A stretch of 47,415 bases of DNA from Caldilineaceae bacterium (lineage in GTDB: Bacteria; Chloroflexota; Anaerolineae; Caldilineales; Caldilineaceae), in NCBI GenBank assembly GCA_014879855.1, contig JACSRH010000294.1, positions 1 to 47,415 on the forward strand, read 5' to 3'. How positions within the stretch are numbered: position 1 is the stretch's first letter; each line of letters starts with the position of its first letter. The notes beneath the pieces were generated by a model. The model worked only from the letters and a program-made list of their open reading frames with translations, was not told the DNA's origin and ran no database searches. The position numbers and the translations under genes were made by a program. This document shows positions 43,397 through 47,415 of the stretch, piece after piece.

Positions 43397-45449
43397 GCGC
43401 TTCTACGCGCAGATGCAGTTGATCCGGCGTACAGAGCAGACCTTCTTTGACCTGTACAGCCGCGGGTTGATGGCGGGCACCGTGCACACCTCCATCGGGC
43501 AGGAAGCATGTGCGGTCGGTGTGGTGAACGCCCTGGATCGCAGCCGCGACGTGATCTTTTCCAGCCACCGCGCACACGGCCATTTTCTGGCATGGTGCGA
43601 CGATGTCGAAGGGCTGGTGGCGGAGTTGCTGGGGCGGCGCACGGGCGTGGTTGGCGGGGTGGGCGGCACGCAGCATCTGCACGTGCGCAACCTCTACACC
43701 AACGGCGTGCAGGGCGGCATTGTCCCCAACGCGGCGGGCGCGGCGCTGGCCGAGCAGATGGCCGGCAGTGGCGCAGTCGTCGCGGTCTTTCTGGGCGATG
43801 GCACGCTGGGCCAGGGCGTGGTCTACGAGAGCATGAACCTCGCCAGCCTCTGGTCGCTGCCGCTGCTCTTCGTGCTGGAAGACAACCAGTACGCGCAGAG
43901 CACGCATCGCTCGCTGGAGCACGCCGGTCTGCTGGCGCAGCGGCCGCAGCCCTTTGGCATCGACTGCGCTGAGCTGGAAGCGGACGATGTCTTTGCGGTG
44001 CATGAAGCGGCGCGGCAGGCGGTCGACTATGTGCGCGGCGAGCGCCGACCCTTTTTTCTCACCCTGCACACCTACCGCCTGGCGCCACACAGCAAGGGCG
44101 ACGACACCCGATCCGCCGAAGAGTTGCAGCGCCACTGGGCCGCCGATCCGCTGGCGCGGCTGGCGGCGACGCTGCCGCGCGACCAGCGCGCTGAGATTGA
44201 CGCGGCCGTCGAACAGCGCATCCAGGCCGCGGTCGCCAAAGCGCTGGCGGAGGCGCCGCAGACGGCGGGCGAGTTTCGTATGCGCATGGGAGAGATTGGG
44301 AGATTAAGAGATTGGGAGATGGGAGATGGGAGATTGGAGATTGAAGAAACTCAATCGCCCAATCGCCCAATCTCCAATCTCCAATCTCCCATCTCCTACC
44401 TCGAAAGCCTGCGCGATGCGCTCCAAACCATTCTCGCTACAGACCCGCAGGCCGTTGTCCTGGGCGAAGACATCCTCGACCCGTACGGCGGCGCGTTCAA
44501 GGTGACGAAGGGTCTTTCCACTCGTTTCCCCGACCGCGTGCGCACGACGCCGATCTGCGAGGCGTCGATCGTGGGCGTGAGCGTCGGCCTGGCGCTGCGC
44601 GGGCTGCACCCGATCGCCGAGATCATGTTTGGCGACTTTGTGACGCTGGCCGCCGACCAGATCGTCAACCACGCGGCCAAATATCCGGCGATGTATAACG
44701 GCCAGGTGCGCGTGCCGCTGGTGATCCGCACGCCAGTGGGCGGCGGCCGCGGCTACGGCCCGACGCACAGCCAGTCGCTCGAACGGCTCTTCTTCGGCAT
44801 TCCGCACCTCAGAATCGTGGCCGCCTCGCATCTGCACGACGCCGGCGCGCTGCTGCGCCAGGCAGTGGCCGATGTCGAACCGGTGATCTTTGTGGAGAAC
44901 AAGCTGCTTTATCCGTTAGCGTTGGTTAGGCGAGAGGAAGAGATTGGGAGATTGGGAGATTGGAGATTGGAGATTGGAGATGGGCAGGGGCTGGCGGTGC
45001 GGGAAGCTGTTGACGGCTTCGGTTATCCGGTGGCGCTGGCGCGCAATTATGGCGAGGGCGAGACGCCAGACGTGACGGTGATTGCTTACGGCGGGATGAG
45101 CCGGTTGCTGGTTCCGCTGCTGGCGCGGCTGGCGGCGGAGGAGATTCGCGTGCTGGCGTGTCTGCCGGCGTGCATCAGCCCGCTGGATGCCGCGCCGCTG
45201 GTGGCGGCCGCGCGACAGAGTGGTCGCGTGCTGGTGGCGGAGGAGGGCCCGGTGGCCTTTGGCTGGGGCGCGGAGGTGGCGGCGCTGCTCCACGCGCAGG
45301 CGGGCGAGCAGCTGCTGGCGCCGGTGATGCGGCTGGGCGCCGCGCCGACGATCATCCCGGCGGCCAAGGCGCTGGAGGATGCGCTGCTGCCGTCGGAGGC
45401 GCTGCTGGAAGAGGCGATTTATTCCCTGCTAAGCGTGGGGGGGCGGTAA
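43386..45449 (+). CDS. 2-oxoacid dehydrogenase E1, alpha and beta subunits fused
   Basis: 687 aa. Thiamine-diphosphate enzyme that decarboxylates a 2-oxoacid and transfers the acyl group to a lipoyl domain. The alpha half (about residues 1-300) has SSHRAHGHFLAW, GIVPNAAGAAL and the ThDP motif GDGTLGQG (137-144) ending in EDNQYA (Asn 167). The beta half (about 340-687) has VVLGEDILDPYGGAFKVT, the catalytic Glu in TPICEASIVGVSVGLAL, MFGDFVTLAADQIVNHAAKY and VIRTPVGGGRGYGPTHSQ. The halves are joined by a linker encoded by a palindromic repeat (residues 301-337), and a second repeat adds a loop at 519-533. Substrate unknown (pyruvate, branched-chain or acetoin-like). No E2 or E3 of normal type is visible. 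Confidence 0.9.
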   Translation: MKTERFYAQMQLIRRTEQTFFDLYSRGLMAGTVHTSIGQEACAVGVVNALDRSRDVIFSSHRAHGHFLAWCDDVEGLVAELLGRRTGVVGGVGGTQHLHVRNLYTNGVQGGIVPNAAGAALAEQMAGSGAVVAVFLGDGTLGQGVVYESMNLASLWSLPLLFVLEDNQYAQSTHRSLEHAGLLAQRPQPFGIDCAELEADDVFAVHEAARQAVDYVRGERRPFFLTLHTYRLAPHSKGDDTRSAEELQRHWAADPLARLAATLPRDQRAEIDAAVEQRIQAAVAKALAEAPQTAGEFRMRMGEIGRLRDWEMGDGRLEIEETQSPNRPISNLQSPISYLESLRDALQTILATDPQAVVLGEDILDPYGGAFKVTKGLSTRFPDRVRTTPICEASIVGVSVGLALRGLHPIAEIMFGDFVTLAADQIVNHAAKYPAMYNGQVRVPLVIRTPVGGGRGYGPTHSQSLERLFFGIPHLRIVAASHLHDAGALLRQAVADVEPVIFVENKLLYPLALVRREEEIGRLGDWRLEIGDGQGLAVREAVDGFGYPVALARNYGEGETPDVTVIAYGGMSRLLVPLLARLAAEEIRVLACLPACISPLDAAPLVAAARQSGRVLVAEEGPVAFGWGAEVAALLHAQAGEQLLAPVMRLGAAPTIIPAAKALEDALLPSEALLEEAIYSLLSVGGR
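44288..44396. repeat. In-frame palindromic repeat forming the E1 alpha-beta linker
   Basis: A run of GGGAGATT / GGAGATTGG units (44288-44344) is followed by the complementary AATCGCCC / CCAATCTCC units (44352-44396), making an imperfect inverted repeat. It encodes a linker with short phrases such as RDWEMGDGRLEI and SNLQSPISYL without breaking the frame. Confidence 0.85.
44941..44984. repeat. Second in-frame copy of the GGAGATTGG repeat
   Basis: Five to six AGATTGGG / AGATTGG units within the beta half of E1, encoding IGRLGDWRLEIGDG. It is one arm of the same family as the linker repeat, inserted in a loop after LLYPLAL. Confidence 0.85.
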
Positions 45450-45504
45450 AAGTTGTGCAGAACATGCGTGAGGCTTCTGCCAGCTTCCGGCAAAATGCCA
45501 AACG

Positions 45505-45909
45505 CTACGGTCGTCGCGTCGTTACAACGGCTACTCCACGCTGTAGTTGCTGGCGATCGAGGGTAATCAGCGTGTCGCCAAGTTGTTGGGCCAACGCCAA
45601 ATAGACAGCATCGGCGCCGCGCACACGTTGCTCGGCGGCAATAGTCGCCGCCAGGCTCGCCAGCTCAAGAGAGAGGGGTGCAAGCTGCACGACGGCTGAA
45701 TTTTCCAGTAAGCGCGCCGCCTCTTTGGCCATCCCAGCATCGCCACGACCGCGGCTGAGTGCAGCGGCGACCTCGCTCAAGATCAGGCTGGGCGCAAGGA
45801 TCGGCTCGTCAGCAGCAACAGCCGCCGTGAACCAAGCGCGACAAATCACCTGTTCAGGGTCACTTTCATCGAGCAGCGTGACATAGACGCTGGCGTCGAT
45901 TACCGCCAT
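45505..45909 (-). CDS. vapC: PIN-domain toxin, VapC type
   Basis: 134 aa. PIN-fold ribonuclease with acidic residues in the expected order: Asp 5 (AVIDASVYV), Glu in LILSEVAAAL, Asp in VRGADAVYLALAQ and Asp in TLITLDRQQL. It cleaves RNA (often tRNA or rRNA) when not bound by its antitoxin, encoded immediately upstream with a 10-base overlap. It sits on the opposite strand between the E1 fusion and the lipoyl-acyltransferase gene. Confidence 0.85.
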   Translation of the reverse strand: MAVIDASVYVTLLDESDPEQVICRAWFTAAVAADEPILAPSLILSEVAAALSRGRGDAGMAKEAARLLENSAVVQLAPLSLELASLAATIAAEQRVRGADAVYLALAQQLGDTLITLDRQQLQRGVAVVTTRRP

Positions 45910-46190
45910 TCGCTTTCCTCGCGCATCGTTTCTAGCGTCTTTCGCAAAGATTCTCCCTCGCCGCCGGCTGAGATGCGCGCCGCCAGCGCTGTGATGGCGA
46001 GCAGTTCCTTTTCGACGATAGTTGCACGCGCGTCCTCGTCCAGCGATGGAAGCGGGCGAATGACCGCCACGGGTTCTCCGTGAAGAGTGACAGTATATTC
46101 GGCGCCGGTCTCCCTGACTTCGCGCATAATGGCGGTCAACCGGTTTTTTAATTCACGCACGCCAATTTCTTGCTTCACTTCTTGCTTCAT
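45900..46190 (-). CDS. Phd/YefM-type antitoxin
   Basis: 96 aa. The N-terminal half EIGVRELKNRLTAIMREVRETGAEY and VTLHGEPVAVIRPLP fits the Phd/YefM DNA-binding fold, and the charged C-terminal half should wrap the PIN toxin. The start ATG 46190 is preceded by GGAGGAAGCA. A perfect palindrome over its promoter is the probable autoregulatory operator. Confidence 0.82.
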   Translation of the reverse strand: MKQEVKQEIGVRELKNRLTAIMREVRETGAEYTVTLHGEPVAVIRPLPSLDEDARATIVEKELLAITALAARISAGGEGESLRKTLETMREESEWR

Positions 46191-46222
46191 TGCTTCCTCC
46201 TTTCATCACCTACTGCGCCCAC

Positions 46223-46253
46223 AAATTGTAGCTACAATTTACATTGCATTCAA
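46223..46253 (-). promoter_or_regulatory. Promoter and operator of the toxin-antitoxin operon
   Basis: Minus strand: TTGAAT (46253-46248), 17-bp spacer, TACAAT (46230-46225). The -10 box is inside the perfect 18-bp palindrome AAATTGTAGCTACAATTT (46223-46240), a natural site for repression by the antitoxin-toxin complex. Confidence 0.68.
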
Positions 46254-46281
46254 CCACAATCTGTAGAGAAATGCACTTTTC

Positions 46282-46331
46282 CGTACGTGTGGTACGCTTG
46301 GTAGCAATCATTTGAGATGACAGTTACTGTC
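46282..46331. repeat. Two short dyads upstream of the acyltransferase gene
   Basis: CGTAC-N5-GTACG (46282-46296) and GACAG-TTA-CTGTC (46319-46331) lie 27-75 bases before ATG 46358. They could be operators for this gene; no convincing -35/-10 pair is visible. Confidence 0.4.
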
Positions 46332-46357
46332 GCACAACTTGTGGAGCATCCCTTCCA

Positions 46358-47415
46358 ATGACCTCTTTCCTGCCGATCCATCTGCCCCAATCCGGGCCAA
46401 ATGACGTAACCGCCACCTTGGTGGAATGGGCGAAGGAAGCCGGGCAGCTTGTGCGCCGCGGCGAAATCGTGGCTGTGGCCGAAACGACCAAGAGCGTCTT
46501 TGAGATCGAGGCGCCGCAAGCTGGCTACTTCTATCCGTTGGTGGAGCGCGGCGGCGAAACGACGGTCGGCGCGGTGATTGCGGCGCTGAGTGAGGCCGAG
46601 GCGACGGTCGAGGCGGCGCGGGCGTGGCTGGCGCAGATGCAGGCAGCCGCTGGCGAAACGGTTGCGCCAGATGTCGCGCCGGTCGCCGCTAACAAGCCCG
46701 CCACGAAAAAGGCCGAGCTGCTGGCCCAGCGTCACGGGATCGATCTGGCGCAGACGCCGGCCGCGGGCGAGCGCATCACCGAGGCGGATGTGCTGGCGGT
46801 GGTGAGAGGGGTGAGGGGCGAGGGGCGAGGAGGAGACAGGGAGTCCAACCTAACACCCCAACACCTCAACACCTCAACACCCCACCTCCCCGATCTGGTC
46901 GACGACCGTTATCCGGCGCAGCGCGTGCAGCGGCTGCTGATCGTCGGCGGGGGGAACGGGGCGGTGCAGATTCTCGATGCGCTAGCGCGTATTCCGCAGC
47001 AGCTCGGCGTGGCGATCATGGATGACAACGCGGCACTCCACGGCAAGCAGGTGGCCGGCGTACCCGTGCTCGGCGCCATCGACGAGGATCGCGTCGCGGA
47101 CCTGCTGGCGGCAGGCGCCATCGACGCGGCGGTGATCTCAGTGAGCACGAGTATTCCGTTTCGGGAACGCATCTTCACGGCGTGGCAGGCGCGGGGCATC
47201 CCCTTCGCCAACGTGATCCATCCCAGCGCGGTGGTCGGGATGAACGTGGCGCTGGGCGAAGGCAACGTGGTGATGGCCTTCTGCCACTTCGGCGCGTGCG
47301 CCACGGTGGGCGACAACAACTTTCTCAGCGCCTATTGCAGCATCGAACACCATTGCGTGCTGGGCAGCCATTGCAGCTTTGGCCCGGCCGTGGTCACGTC
47401 GAGCCGCGTGCAGAT
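46358..47415 (+). CDS. Chimera: lipoyl domain, E1/E3-binding domain and NeuD-like sugar acyltransferase (3' end missing)
   Basis: 352 codons are visible and the frame is open at the window edge. Residues about 5-78 are a lipoyl domain with LVEWAKEAGQLVRRGEIVAV and the attachment site AETTKSVFEIEAP (Lys 45). Residues about 113-149 form a peripheral subunit-binding domain (ATKKAELLAQRHGIDL and GERITEADVLAVV), the part of E2 that holds E1 or E3. A linker (150-178) is encoded by a purine/pyrimidine repeat. From 192 the protein is NeuD/PglD-like: RLLIVGGGNGAVQILDAL, GKQVAGVPVLGAIDED, then left-handed beta-helix sequence with NVIHPSAVVGMNVALGEGN and GDNNFLSAYCSIEHHC. The normal E2 catalytic domain is absent from the visible part. 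ATG 46358 has GGAG 12 bases upstream. It may act with the E1 fusion upstream. Confidence 0.85.
   Translation, partial: MTSFLPIHLPQSGPNDVTATLVEWAKEAGQLVRRGEIVAVAETTKSVFEIEAPQAGYFYPLVERGGETTVGAVIAALSEAEATVEAARAWLAQMQAAAGETVAPDVAPVAANKPATKKAELLAQRHGIDLAQTPAAGERITEADVLAVVRGVRGEGRGGDRESNLTPQHLNTSTPHLPDLVDDRYPAQRVQRLLIVGGGNGAVQILDALARIPQQLGVAIMDDNAALHGKQVAGVPVLGAIDEDRVADLLAAGAIDAAVISVSTSIPFRERIFTAWQARGIPFANVIHPSAVVGMNVALGEGNVVMAFCHFGACATVGDNNFLSAYCSIEHHCVLGSHCSFGPAVVTSSRVQ
46801..46891. repeat. In-frame purine/pyrimidine repeat in the acyltransferase linker
   Basis: A purine arm (GTGAGAGGGGTGAGGGGCG, GGAGACAGGGAG) followed by a pyrimidine arm of CACCCC / AACACCTC units ending CACCTCCCC. It encodes a glycine/arginine-rich then Ser/Thr/Pro-rich linker, keeps the frame, and shares GGAGACAGGGAG with the extragenic copy at 23673. 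Confidence 0.85.

Overview
The window looks like a chromosome segment of a Chloroflexota bacterium (Anaerolineae/Caldilineae-like). That is an inference from the GC-rich coding style, the mix of tricorn protease, proline dehydrogenase, TrmFO and several sugar ABC importers, alanine/proline/threonine-rich lipoprotein linkers, and many short purine/pyrimidine palindromic repeats, some of them inside genes. I saw no rRNA, tRNA, CRISPR array or phage genes.

Layout. 1-3.5 kb: the 3' part of prephenate dehydrogenase and a DinG-like Fe-S helicase that may have a leaderless mRNA. 4-7.7 kb: a TolB-like propeller protein and a broken M23 peptidase gene with one nonsense codon and one frameshift. 8-14 kb: proline dehydrogenase, a RelE-type toxin module, trmFO, a truncated U32-like gene, an unknown protein, an MscS channel and a membrane protein. 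14.2-17.9 kb: a tricorn protease with a long acidic insert. 18.2-22.1 kb: a maltose-type importer operon (malE-malF-malG) ending at a perfect terminator hairpin. 22.2-24.3 kb: a glycerophosphodiesterase, a zinc-ribbon membrane protein and a YbaK-type deacylase.

24.3-38.9 kb is a galactoside-use region. An LplABC-type importer (minus strand) is divergent from two GH36 alpha-galactosidase-like genes, a mutarotase-like protein and an SDR dehydrogenase (plus strand). An AvaI/BsoBI-family restriction-modification pair sits next, followed by an enolase-superfamily gene and an IclR regulator on the minus strand. The two divergent promoters form an inverted duplication. A TTCA-N6-TGAA dyad lies 27-28 bp downstream of the -10 box in both of them and also at iclR, which suggests one IclR regulon covering the importer, hydrolases and regulator.

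39-47.4 kb: class I fructose-1,6-bisphosphatase coupled to a type II pantothenate kinase-like gene, an aldo/keto reductase, then a tightly overlapping set: a secreted protein, a PaaI-type thioesterase and a fused 2-oxoacid dehydrogenase E1 alpha-beta. A VapBC-type module on the opposite strand separates this set from a gene that runs off the window end. That last gene joins a lipoyl domain and an E1/E3-binding domain to a NeuD-like sugar acyltransferase in place of the usual E2 catalytic domain. It is the most unusual thing seen here and suggests a 2-oxoacid dehydrogenase-like machine that could pass acyl groups to a sugar.
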